From NCBI GenBank assembly GCA_034005165.1, contig JAVEVE010000001.1, positions 620,001 to 684,000 on the forward strand: a stretch of DNA of 64,000 nt, given 5' to 3'. The DNA is from UBA1573 sp034005165. Lineage in GTDB: Bacteria > Pseudomonadota > Alphaproteobacteria > Micavibrionales > Micavibrionaceae. A model generated the notes under the pieces. It did not search any database. It saw only the letters and a list, made by a program, of their open reading frames with translations, and had not been told where the DNA came from. This document shows, piece by piece, positions 35,906-43,945 of the stretch (position 1 is its first letter; each line of letters begins with the position of its first letter). The position numbers were made by a program, and so were the translations under genes.

Positions 35906-37162
35906 CTATTTCACAGCCGGATGGAAATGAGGAGCCAGTCCCTCCTGAACTTGAACAGAGACATCAAGCTGATGTGCCTCCTTAGCTTCCCTCAAAGACA
36001 AAGCAACAGCCTCAGCATAGTCAACCATTCTTGAAAGGGCCGACCACATGCCTGAATCATCATCCGCATGCCCTGAATTAACCGGCAGCAACACAACACG
36101 ATGATCTGAGTTAAACACAGGAGTACCGGACTGCAAAACCATCGGGGCACGCTCGGAAGAAGACCACTCGAAGACATCATACGCATTCTGGATAGGACAA
36201 ATTTTGTCATCCGTCCCATGAACAATCATGACATGCGCATCAGAACGGCTAAAAAATTCTGGCAAATTTTCTTTAAAATAAGAACGACCATATTGCGGAT
36301 ATCCCAGCAGTAATTTACTGAACAAGAATCCGAATTTGACGTTCTGCTCAATATCCGAGTGAATAATGGCTTCAGCTTCACTCTCGCTAATTCGCGTATA
36401 TTGCAAGCTCTTATTCCAGATGCGCCAGCTAATAGCAGCTTCACATTTTTCATGGTCAGACCAAATACGTCCATCAGGTTGAGCGTCATAAAGCCCTTGA
36501 TACAAATGCAGGAATAATTCCGAAGGCTGATAAACGTCATCCCCGACCAAAGCTCTGATCGTATTCTCCATACGAGCAAAACACGGATTATGAAGACGTT
36601 GAGAGACAGTTTCAGCTTCATCAATCGGGTTCATTGCACCACATAACTCCGTAAGTGACGTACAACGCAAAATCAGATTCTCAGTCTTTTCGGGGTAATG
36701 AATTCCATAAAGCATCGCCAAGGCACCGCCCCACGATCCTCCGAAAACATGAACTTTTTGATCTCTGAAAAAATGCTGACGCAAAACCTCGATATCGTGG
36801 ATTTGATGACTAAGTTCATTTCCCTCACTGACATAAAGCGCACGCTCAACATAGTAACATTCCAAATCTTCAACATGCTGTGTCTCCGGACGGACCGGCT
36901 CATCACGACGGCGGGAAAGCCCGCATCCACGTTGGGAATAAATGATAACGTCAAATTCTGTAGAATTCAGAAGATCTTTATAAGCCTCATCCAACCAGGC
37001 CCCTGGTCCACCATGACAAACAATCATCGGTATTCCACCCTGTTTTCCGGCTCTGATGTAATGAAGCTCATGTCCTTCACCGACAGCGATAAAACCGCTT
37101 GTGCTTTGGGTCTTACTAGAGCCGGCTCCTACTCCAGCGAATCCTTTTTCTAATTGCCTCAT
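35906..37162 (-). CDS. pip: Prolyl aminopeptidase, S33 family
   Basis: Alpha/beta hydrolase releasing N-terminal proline. The 418-residue product has the family HGGPGAWLDE oxyanion motif, YSQRGCGLS, the nucleophile elbow FGGSWGGALAMLYG (Ser about residue 143), an acid in VHGTDDKICP and a late His in NSGHADDD. It is about 80-100 residues longer than typical family members, partly from an insertion of about 25 residues after the RGCGLS motif and partly from N- and C-terminal extensions. The gene sits between recN and ligA. Confidence 0.85.
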   Translation of the reverse strand: MRQLEKGFAGVGAGSSKTQSTSGFIAVGEGHELHYIRAGKQGGIPMIVCHGGPGAWLDEAYKDLLNSTEFDVIIYSQRGCGLSRRRDEPVRPETQHVEDLECYYVERALYVSEGNELSHQIHDIEVLRQHFFRDQKVHVFGGSWGGALAMLYGIHYPEKTENLILRCTSLTELCGAMNPIDEAETVSQRLHNPCFARMENTIRALVGDDVYQPSELFLHLYQGLYDAQPDGRIWSDHEKCEAAISWRIWNKSLQYTRISESEAEAIIHSDIEQNVKFGFLFSKLLLGYPQYGRSYFKENLPEFFSRSDAHVMIVHGTDDKICPIQNAYDVFEWSSSERAPMVLQSGTPVFNSDHRVVLLPVNSGHADDDSGMWSALSRMVDYAEAVALSLREAKEAHQLDVSVQVQEGLAPHFHPAVK

Positions 37163-37199
37163 AATGACCCAATTTTAACTTTTTTTTATTAACAGCGTC

Positions 37200-38876
37200 C
37201 TAACCCGTATCCAATAATCGTGCTGCTGCTGCCCTAGCCTCTTGGGAAATTTCGGCTCCCGACAACATCCGCGCAATCTCTTCCTGTCTGGCTTGTCCAG
37301 ATAACGGGGTGATTAACGTAGATCCCCCGCCTTTGGAAACCATCCAGTGATGGTTTGCCTGGGCCGCAACCTGTGGTGAATGTGTCACAACCAACACCTG
37401 ATGCCTCAAAGCCAATTTTGCCAAACGTTCACCAACGGCGTTGGCTGTTGCACCGCCGATTCCCGTATCAATCTCGTCAAAAACAAAGACGCCGGGGTAT
37501 TGGGCAGAGTCGGCCAGTACGACCTTGAGAGCGAGCATAAAGCGCGCCATCTCTCCACCCGAAGCAATTTTGTTGAGAGGCCCCAATTCCGGAACCGTAT
37601 CAGATGTTGCGTTGGTTGCGACCAGAAACCGAACTTCGTCAAAGCCCTGAACTCCCCATGCATTTTCAGAATGACACAGTTCGACAGAAGTTTCAAACAC
37701 TGATTTGTCTAATTTAAGAGGTTTTAGCTCTGAATTGATAATTTTATCAAGACGTTGCCCGGCCTTCTTACGAGCATCATGAAGCTTCATCGCCTCAACC
37801 CTATATTTTTCCTTATCTTGCGCCTCTTTCTGACGAGCCGCCAGCAATAAGTCCGCACCCTGATCCAACAAAAGAAGCTTGCCTTTCAACTCGCTAGCCA
37901 AGCGCGGCAAATCCTCAACAGAACAATGATGTTTACGTGCCATTGCTCGCAACGCATAAAGACGATCCTCAATATCTTCGAGATTCATTCCATCAGGATC
38001 AAGACGCGCAATCATTCCATCCAGATCACGACACGCCTCTTGAATATCCGACGACGCACGATCCAGAATTCCTACCAAACGGGCGACATCCTCCTCACCA
38101 ATTTGCAAAGCATGCCGCTCAAGCATACGGCACGCCTGACCGACCTGAAGATCAGCACCTTGCTCCCCTCCCAAAGCTTCCTGCACAAAAGAAAAACAGG
38201 TCTTGAGAGATTCAAGATTCTGAATAGCTTTTTTACGACCAACCAGATCTTCCCCCTCTCCCTCAACGGGAGATAAAGCTTCCAGCTCATCGACACAGTC
38301 CCTGAAATATTGCTCGTTTTCCGCGGCGCGCACTGCACGCTCTTGCAGTTCAGCAACAGCATCAGCAGATTCTCGCCACGTCAAATAAAAAGATGAAACA
38401 TCTGATAATAAAGGATCATTTCCCGCATACCTATCCAATACGATACGGTGCGTAGCTTGATTCAAAAGACCATAAGTCTCAAATTGACCATGAATATCAA
38501 CCAGACTCTCCCCTATTATTTTCAGGAAGCTCACACTGACTGGTTCATCGTTGATAAAGGCCTTACTTCGCCCATCTGCCCCAAGAACACGCCTCAAAAT
38601 CAGATCCTGACTGGAAACATCAATTCCCTGCTCAAGAAGCAAACCTTCAACAGGATGGCCTTTTGGCAAATCAAACTCAGCAACTACACTGGCCTGATCC
38701 GTTCCGCGACGAATCAATCCGGCATCAGCCCGCGCCCCAATAGCAAGCCCTAGAGAATCCAGCAGAATAGATTTGCCCGCCCCCGTCTCACCCGTTAAAG
38801 TGGAAAGCCCCCGCGAGAACTCCAATAAAAGATGCTCGATCAAAACAACATTCTTGATGTGGAGCGCCCGTAACAT
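37200..38876 (-). CDS. recN: DNA repair protein RecN
   Basis: SMC-like ATPase acting in double-strand break repair. The 558-residue product has Walker A GETGAGKSILLDSLGLAIGA (about 30-49), two coiled-coil segments in the middle, the signature region KIASGGEMARFMLALK and Walker B FVFDEIDTGIGGATA with the D-loop, followed by VLVVTHSPQVAAQA. The length is usual. It follows bamD by 49 bases, the order common in alphaproteobacteria. Confidence 0.97.
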   Translation of the reverse strand: MLRALHIKNVVLIEHLLLEFSRGLSTLTGETGAGKSILLDSLGLAIGARADAGLIRRGTDQASVVAEFDLPKGHPVEGLLLEQGIDVSSQDLILRRVLGADGRSKAFINDEPVSVSFLKIIGESLVDIHGQFETYGLLNQATHRIVLDRYAGNDPLLSDVSSFYLTWRESADAVAELQERAVRAAENEQYFRDCVDELEALSPVEGEGEDLVGRKKAIQNLESLKTCFSFVQEALGGEQGADLQVGQACRMLERHALQIGEEDVARLVGILDRASSDIQEACRDLDGMIARLDPDGMNLEDIEDRLYALRAMARKHHCSVEDLPRLASELKGKLLLLDQGADLLLAARQKEAQDKEKYRVEAMKLHDARKKAGQRLDKIINSELKPLKLDKSVFETSVELCHSENAWGVQGFDEVRFLVATNATSDTVPELGPLNKIASGGEMARFMLALKVVLADSAQYPGVFVFDEIDTGIGGATANAVGERLAKLALRHQVLVVTHSPQVAAQANHHWMVSKGGGSTLITPLSGQARQEEIARMLSGAEISQEARAAAARLLDTG

Positions 38877-38925
38877 TACTTGACTGATCCTGACTAAACT
38901 ATAGAGACGCCTTTAAACATAATCA

Positions 38926-39747
38926 TCAGTTCGGAGAAAGCAAGGAGGTCAGAGTGCGGCTAACCCATGAACGTTGATCTTCAATCTTGCCACGCTGACT
39001 TGGATCAAGAAGCGCGTAACTATCCTGATACCACTTACTCCCCGGATAGTTATATCCAAGAACAGCCGCTACACGTGTTGCCTCGTCCCTTAGCCCTAGA
39101 ATCGTATAAATCTCGACCAATCTGTGCAAGGCTTCCGGCGTATGGGTTGTCGTCTGATAGTTCCGCACAACCTCCATAAAACGATTGATTGCCGCATTAT
39201 ACTCTTTCTTTTTCATATAATAGCGGCCAATCTCCATCTCTTTACCGGCCAAATGATCCGTGACCAAATCCAGCTTGAACTGAGCATCCCGCGCATATTT
39301 ACTGTCGGGAAAACGATTAACAACAACTTCCAAAGCAGTTTTAGCCTGCTCAGTCATCCCCTGATCCCGAGCGACATCTGTCATTTGTTCATAATAACAC
39401 ATCGCTTTCATATAAAAGGCATATGGCACTTTTTCGTGCCCGGGGTGCAACTCAACGAAACGGTCAAGTGCTGCAATAGCCTCATCATAGCGCAATGCTT
39501 CATAAGAACTTTCAGCTTGCCGGATCTGGGACAGAGTCGCATATTCGGAATATGGATGCTGACGCTCGACTTCGGAGTAAAGAGTTGTAGCCTTCTGATA
39601 CAACCCCTCTTTGTTGGCATCTTCAGCTTCCTTAAAAATAGCTTCAGCAGGACGATCCACTCTTAACGGATCGATTTTATCTTCCTTAGAGCTACAAGCA
39701 GACAAAGCAAGAGATATAGCCAACAAACTTACAAGAGTGCGATTCAT
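38926..39747 (-). CDS. bamD: Outer-membrane assembly lipoprotein BamD
   Basis: Essential lipoprotein of the BAM complex that inserts beta-barrel proteins. The 273-residue product has lipobox LSAC (Cys about residue 18) and about five TPR units, including DANKEGLYQKATTLYSEVERQHPYSEYA and AFYMKAMCYYEQ. The length fits. It lies between lpxC and recN as in other alphaproteobacteria. Confidence 0.95.
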   Translation of the reverse strand: MNRTLVSLLAISLALSACSSKEDKIDPLRVDRPAEAIFKEAEDANKEGLYQKATTLYSEVERQHPYSEYATLSQIRQAESSYEALRYDEAIAALDRFVELHPGHEKVPYAFYMKAMCYYEQMTDVARDQGMTEQAKTALEVVVNRFPDSKYARDAQFKLDLVTDHLAGKEMEIGRYYMKKKEYNAAINRFMEVVRNYQTTTHTPEALHRLVEIYTILGLRDEATRVAAVLGYNYPGSKWYQDSYALLDPSQRGKIEDQRSWVSRTLTSLLSPN

Positions 39748-39867
39748 GGTTTTTCCTATAGATTTTATCCATTTCTAACACCAAGCCCCTGAGAGTCCAA
39801 GAGTCTTTCTGCCACTCTTCGGAAGAGTTTTGAGGAGGCCCCACATAGCCGCCATTCCAAAGAACAA

Positions 39868-39887
39868 GCCCGCCATGAAGAGCGGGC
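39868..39887 (-). terminator. Possible terminator or attenuator after lpxC
   Basis: On the minus strand GCCCGC-loop-GCGGGC forms a 6-bp stem, followed by TTGTTCTTT. It lies 28 bases after the lpxC stop, in the 168-base gap before bamD. Confidence 0.45.
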
Positions 39888-39915
39888 CGGTTAAACTGGA
39901 TCAACAATACGTTGA

Positions 39916-40848
39916 CTAGGCTCTGGCAGAGATTTTCTCGGACACGACAGCTGGAACAAAGATATCAGTATCTTGTTCAGGCGTGTGATCCATATACAAA
40001 TCAACAAATGTCCAAGCATCTGGACGAGAAAACAATTCACGCAACACAAGGTTATTCATGTTATGTCCCGGCTTGCTGGCTTCAAATTGACCGACAATCG
40101 GACCGCCGGCGATATAAAGATCACCCACAGCGTCAAGAACCTTGTGGCGTGCAAATTCATCAGGAGACCGCAACCCTTCAGGGTTCATAATCGAATCGAC
40201 ATCCAGAACAATTGCATTTTCCAACGAGCCTCCCAAAGCCAATCCCATAGCACGAAGCGCATTAACTTCTTGCAGGAAGCCAAAAGTCCGAGCGCGGGAA
40301 ATCTGCGCAATAAACTCATCCGCAAACATATCCACTTCAGCCGCCTGACGACCGATTTCCTTATGAGGAAAATCAATTTCAATCTTGTAGCGAGAACCAA
40401 TACCGGGTTTCAGAGTCGCAACCTTATCACCATCACGAACCGTAACTTCTTTCAAAATCTTGATACCACGACGCGCCGCTGCCTGGGTTTTAAGGCCCAC
40501 AGCAAGAATAGCATCAATAAAAGGCTCGGAAGATCCGTCCATAATAGGAACCTCCGGACCATCCAGCTCAATATCAGCATTATCAATGCCACAAGCAGAG
40601 AGAGCTGCCATCAAATGCTCAATTGTCCCAACACTTACGCCGTCCTTGTTTGCCACAACCGTGCAAAGGCGTGTATCGACAACATGATCCCAACGCGCGG
40701 GAATAACATTATTCTTGTCGGCGACATCAACGCGAACAAACCGTAAACCGGCCGATGCCGCAGCAGGCTTGATCTTGAGAACTGTTTCTGCGCCCGAGTG
40801 CAGACCAATTCCCGAGAGAGTGACGATAGATTGAACAGTATGTTGCAT
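39916..40848 (-). CDS. lpxC: UDP-3-O-acyl-N-acetylglucosamine deacetylase
   Basis: Zinc deacetylase committing UDP-GlcNAc derivatives to lipid A synthesis. The 310-residue product has the N-terminal TLSGIGLHSG, the first zinc His in MAALSACGIDN context (EHLMAAL), EVPIMDGSS, FPHKEIG and the second zinc site RHKVLDAVGD. ATG 40848 gives MQHTVQ as expected; an in-frame TTG at 40857 has GGAG closer upstream and would add three residues. Presence implies a lipid A-containing outer membrane. Confidence 0.96.
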   Translation of the reverse strand: MQHTVQSIVTLSGIGLHSGAETVLKIKPAAASAGLRFVRVDVADKNNVIPARWDHVVDTRLCTVVANKDGVSVGTIEHLMAALSACGIDNADIELDGPEVPIMDGSSEPFIDAILAVGLKTQAAARRGIKILKEVTVRDGDKVATLKPGIGSRYKIEIDFPHKEIGRQAAEVDMFADEFIAQISRARTFGFLQEVNALRAMGLALGGSLENAIVLDVDSIMNPEGLRSPDEFARHKVLDAVGDLYIAGGPIVGQFEASKPGHNMNNLVLRELFSRPDAWTFVDLYMDHTPEQDTDIFVPAVVSEKISARA

Positions 40849-41017
40849 AGTAAACAAGAATCTCCCGAAAGGACTTTATACAACTGGAATGTAAGGGAAA
40901 TGCTGCATACCGACAAATCACGCTCTATTGCGCTCTGTTACAATTGCAACCCACTGAAAATAAAGGATTTTTTTAAGAGAAAAGCATATCACAAAAAGGA
41001 TATATATAGAACACATA

Positions 41018-41038
41018 ATATTATATATTATATATTAT
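41018..41038. repeat. Three tandem copies of ATATTAT
   Basis: A perfect 7-base tandem repeat within the most AT-rich stretch of the window (about 41000-41080). It may mark easily melted DNA or simple slippage. Confidence 0.75.
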
Positions 41039-41096
41039 ATTTGCATATATAAGAATAACAAATATTTATATATATTTGGCCTATAAAAAGGAAAAA

Positions 41097-41120
41097 CGTA
41101 GGAACCCCAGCGTAGGAACC
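41097..41120. repeat. Direct repeat CGTAGGAACC
   Basis: Two identical 10-base copies at 41097-41106 and 41111-41120, separated by four bases. Their 14-base period places them on different faces of the helix. Function is unknown. Confidence 0.7.
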
Positions 41121-41301
41121 AAGAATGAGAAACCAGTTTATGAGAGCTTTGTTTACGATGCCTCCCAAGTTGAAAAACCGCATGATGCTCGTCCTTCCGA
41201 GGACATACGGACGCTTCGCCCTCATGCCAGTCCCACAATGTAGTTAAAAAGATAGGGCAGACACACGCCTCCTCCTTATTTCTCTCCCCCTCCACCGCAA
41301 C

Positions 41302-41327
41302 TCAGGTCAGCCGAAAGGCTGACCTGA
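41302..41327. terminator. Strong hairpin with GAAA loop
   Basis: An 11-bp perfect stem (TCAGGTCAGCC with GGCTGACCTGA) encloses a GAAA tetraloop. Neither strand has a long U-run, so it may be a transcription barrier, a structured RNA element or a repeat-derived palindrome and not a simple terminator. It lies 64 bases upstream of the gene at 41392. Confidence 0.5.
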
Positions 41328-41355
41328 ACTCTTCTGCAAAGTATCGAAAAAAACA

Positions 41356-41384
41356 TTGACATAAAAATTTACCACCCTTAGCAA
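41356..41384 (+). promoter_or_regulatory. Candidate promoter of the paralog pair
   Basis: TTGACA at 41356-41361 and TAGCAA at 41379-41384 are separated by 17 bases. Transcription would begin about at the ATG at 41392, which has no ribosome-binding site. This is consistent with a leaderless mRNA. The -10 match is weak. Confidence 0.35.
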
Positions 41385-41391
41385 TGTTTGT

Positions 41392-42234
41392 ATGAAAACT
41401 GCGTTCCAACAATTTTGCCACCGCCCCCTGACAGAATCCGAACAATTATTACTGGGAGAGATAAAAGGCTACGCATCTCGTCTTCCGGAAGACATCCTCC
41501 CGAATTCACCTGCGCACCTGTTTTATACCTTGTTGAGACTTGAAGAAACCTGCATCGCAGAAGAAACCCGCATGGAATATGCAAACGAGTATCTGTTAGA
41601 TAGACGGGAATTAGAACAGCTTTTCGATCTGGCTGATACTATGAGACGTTTGGAGTTGAACAGCCCCAACAGTCAACTGCAAAAAACAGACATATCAACA
41701 CTCATTGAAAGCAGGGATATCCTCAATAGATTTCTGGTCCGACAGAAAAAAACTCTGGATCATCTAACTGAAGACTGCGCAACACTTAAAGAAAATCTGG
41801 ATTCAATGGTCGTTCAGTTCAAAATCGCCGTTGAGGGAAAAGATTGGGAAACACTCGCATGGCTATATTTTCAGTCAAAAGAGGAAACACAGCGAGCCGC
41901 CATCATAGGGCAGAATAATCCTGAACAAGTTATCGCATTCCCCAAAGAAAAAAGCGCACAACAAACTATTGCCGAACTAAAAGAAAAGTTTTCTGCTCTG
42001 GCAAAGCTCTATATCAGTGACGTACTGGATGAGCTTGGCGAACCATTTGCCCTGACAAAAACAGGGGAACTCCGGGAACAGCAATTAGCCAACACCAGAG
42101 CATACGACACAATCGTGACTTTCATAAAAGGAGTACACGAACATCTCTCCGTGACACTGCAACAAATCTCTTCATCTCACGTAAAGAGACAAAAATACCG
42201 GACAACAATCTCGAAACTTGAAATCATAAAATAA
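41392..42234 (+). CDS. Unknown helical protein, first of a tandem paralog pair
   Basis: I recognise no known family. The 280-residue product is predicted cytosolic and largely alpha-helical, rich in Glu, Leu and Gln. It aligns by eye with the next gene: both begin M-x-x-x-F-x-x-F-C-x-x-P-L-T-x-E-E/Q. Both also carry a middle segment with an L-x-x-Q-K/R-x-x-L pattern and then W/L-E-x-x-Y-F, followed by a V-x-x-F-P-K/R motif. There is no ribosome-binding site before the ATG. Confidence 0.7.
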   Translation: MKTAFQQFCHRPLTESEQLLLGEIKGYASRLPEDILPNSPAHLFYTLLRLEETCIAEETRMEYANEYLLDRRELEQLFDLADTMRRLELNSPNSQLQKTDISTLIESRDILNRFLVRQKKTLDHLTEDCATLKENLDSMVVQFKIAVEGKDWETLAWLYFQSKEETQRAAIIGQNNPEQVIAFPKEKSAQQTIAELKEKFSALAKLYISDVLDELGEPFALTKTGELREQQLANTRAYDTIVTFIKGVHEHLSVTLQQISSSHVKRQKYRTTISKLEIIK

Positions 42235-42270
42235 CATCCCCCCAAAAAAGAATGAACAGGATACTTAAAA

Positions 42271-43104
42271 ATGAACCAGACATTTGCCGCATTTTGCAAA
42301 TCCCCACTCACTACCGAAGAGGCAGGGATAATCAGAAATGCCAATTATGGAACAAGCGTAAAAAATCAGATTACCCTTAATAACAAAATAGGTTTTGCGT
42401 ATTTTATTATCCTTGGCGAACGTGCCCTTCTCTCTCCACAAAACACACTGCAACTCGACAGACCAAAGCTGGAAGAGCAAGACCTTGAAACTCTTGAAGA
42501 GCTGCTCGCTTTGATGACAATCAAGAGAAAATTCCACGCCTTCAGAGAACGCCACCTCGAAAAAGATATCCTGACAACAGCAGCACCTGTCATTGAAAAG
42601 CTTTTAGCATACCAGCGCCGCATCCTAAAAGCAGTTGAAAGATCAGGAGAAAATATTACCGAGTCAATGAAGACGCTATCATTTGTATTCTTGGAAAGCT
42701 GCGAACAACAAGACGTCAACACTTTAGAAATGGTTTATTTCAGACGACTCGGGGGAGAAGTTCGCCCAAAATCGGAATACGCACAGAATGAAAATGTAAC
42801 TGAACTTTTCCCTCGTAAACCCCACCACATTGAAGCTGATAAAATTGCAGCCCTGTTTAACGGTACAACATCTCTGAATTCGGAGGATCTTTCAGAAGAG
42901 CAACGTGCATATTTGCCGCCGATTTGGCACGATTATGTGCACGCAAGAACCAACAACGATACAAACCTTGGAACATTGAAAACCATTGTTGGTTTTCTGG
43001 AAGAGCTCAGAAAATCCGTGCAGAACAGTATCTCTCCACATTCATCCATCAGGCACCCCGCACCCCACGAGCCCGTTCGTCTGGGACTAGTAGCAAAACC
43101 GTAA
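42271..43104 (+). CDS. Unknown helical protein, second of a tandem paralog pair
   Basis: The 277-residue product is a diverged copy of the preceding gene. Shared points include MNQTFAAFCKSPLTTEE at the start, LLAYQRRILKAVE against FLVRQKKTLDHLT in the middle, and VNTLEMVYFRRLGG against WETLAWLYFQSK, followed by TELFPRKP against IAFPKEK. The C-terminal third differs and ends in a proline- and histidine-containing tail. AGGA lies upstream. It begins 36 bases after the first copy, so they are likely co-transcribed. Function is unknown. Confidence 0.72.
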   Translation: MNQTFAAFCKSPLTTEEAGIIRNANYGTSVKNQITLNNKIGFAYFIILGERALLSPQNTLQLDRPKLEEQDLETLEELLALMTIKRKFHAFRERHLEKDILTTAAPVIEKLLAYQRRILKAVERSGENITESMKTLSFVFLESCEQQDVNTLEMVYFRRLGGEVRPKSEYAQNENVTELFPRKPHHIEADKIAALFNGTTSLNSEDLSEEQRAYLPPIWHDYVHARTNNDTNLGTLKTIVGFLEELRKSVQNSISPHSSIRHPAPHEPVRLGLVAKP

Positions 43105-43203
43105 AGACTAAAAACTTGACGTATGGAAAATAACATCGTATAGGACAGCCCTAATTCTAAAAAACGCCAAGAAAAATACGGCTAAAATAAGGACTGAGTT
43201 GAA

Positions 43204-43476
43204 ATGAAACCCTCCAAAAAAATAGGGACATGCGTTCTTGATCTTTTCGCGAGAGAAGCAAAAGGCATCGTCTACGTCACGCCTTCAAATACTGATTGCC
43301 TGACAACAGCCTTTGCGGCTGTTCGCGCCAGCATTAAAAAAATCAAGATATCCGAAGCACCGGAACATAATACAGAAGACTGCATCGCCGTCCGCTTGAA
43401 CGGCAGACACCAGCTAGATACATTAGCAAGCCGTAGAGAAGTCGCGATGATTACGGCAGAGCCAGTCCGGAACTAG
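43204..43476 (+). CDS. Unknown 90-residue protein
   Basis: Not recognised. AAGGA lies 10 bases before the ATG, supporting translation. The product is a mixed alpha/beta small protein with two Cys (CVLDLF, DCLTTAF) plus a third in EDCIAVRL, without a signal peptide or membrane span. It follows the paralog pair by 99 bases and may belong to the same accessory block. Confidence 0.55.
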   Translation: MKPSKKIGTCVLDLFAREAKGIVYVTPSNTDCLTTAFAAVRASIKKIKISEAPEHNTEDCIAVRLNGRHQLDTLASRREVAMITAEPVRN

Positions 43477-43493
43477 AAAATATGTCCGCGCTT

Positions 43494-43862
43494 CTACCCA
43501 TGAAGCGCGGCCAGACCCTTCCAATCTTCAATATCCTGTTTAGGCTTCTCGGATCGATATTGGGAATACAGATCAATTCCGACTTGATCTTCCAGAATAT
43601 CCACCTCAATTCCTTTGGACCGGATAAGATCTTCATTACCCGAGGCCGAAGTGATATTACCAACCACAACACCGATCGGGCATCCGCCCTCCTCATAACC
43701 TTTTTGCGCCAAAAGAACGGCTATGCGCATAAAATCGGCATCCGTTAGCTTTTGAAAGAACGCAGAATCTACCGTCACGGCAAGACTTTTGGTCGGCAAA
43801 TGCGCAATAACATTTAAAACAGCATCACTGACGGGGGTATCTTGGGTGATAAATATACACAT
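43494..43862 (-). CDS. Cytosine-deaminase relative lacking its catalytic core
   Basis: The 122-residue product carries the two ends of a cytosine/nucleoside deaminase joined in frame. DFMRIAVLLAQKGYEEGGCPIG matches the first helix and strand. VVVGNITSASGNEDLIRSKGIEVDILED and the C-terminal DIEDWKG match the region after the second zinc motif. The segment that should hold the His-Ala-Glu and Pro-Cys-x-x-Cys zinc site, about 70 residues, is absent, so deamination is not possible. A perfect AGGAGG lies 5 bases before the ATG at 43862, so it is probably translated. Its first 45 residues are unassigned. It is divergent from rnr. Confidence 0.7.
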   Translation of the reverse strand: MCIFITQDTPVSDAVLNVIAHLPTKSLAVTVDSAFFQKLTDADFMRIAVLLAQKGYEEGGCPIGVVVGNITSASGNEDLIRSKGIEVDILEDQVGIDLYSQYRSEKPKQDIEDWKGLAALHG

Positions 43863-43945
43863 AAAGTCCTCCTGAAAGGCCATTCTGTCCTGAAATAGCG
43901 ATTTTTGGCAGCGACAAATCATTGAAGTAAGAGTATATTGAGATT

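Larger units (their letters stand above)
40849..41391. other. 543-base AT-rich gap between lpxC and the paralog pair
   Basis: No supported gene lies here; minus-strand open frames of 65-86 codons lack ribosome-binding sites and coding character. The gap contains three tandem copies of ATATTAT (41018-41038), the decamer CGTAGGAACC repeated at 41097 and 41111, an 11-bp perfect inverted repeat with a GAAA loop (41302-41327) and a candidate promoter at 41356. Confidence 0.7.

Noticed and set aside
37175..37192. TTAA pair upstream of the prolyl aminopeptidase as a CtrA site
   Set aside because: The spacing between the TTAA elements is ten bases, not seven.
39973..40746. Open frame of 257 codons on the plus strand opposite lpxC
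   Set aside because: It mirrors the conserved LpxC frame and has no recognisable domain or start signal.
41028..41295. Two minus-strand frames (65 and 86 codons) in the AT-rich gap
   Set aside because: They lack ribosome-binding sites, overlap each other in different frames, and run into simple AT repeats.
43204..43862. Toxin-antitoxin pair formed by the 90-residue and deaminase-like genes
   Set aside because: The two genes are convergent, not in tandem, and neither carries a known toxin or antitoxin motif.
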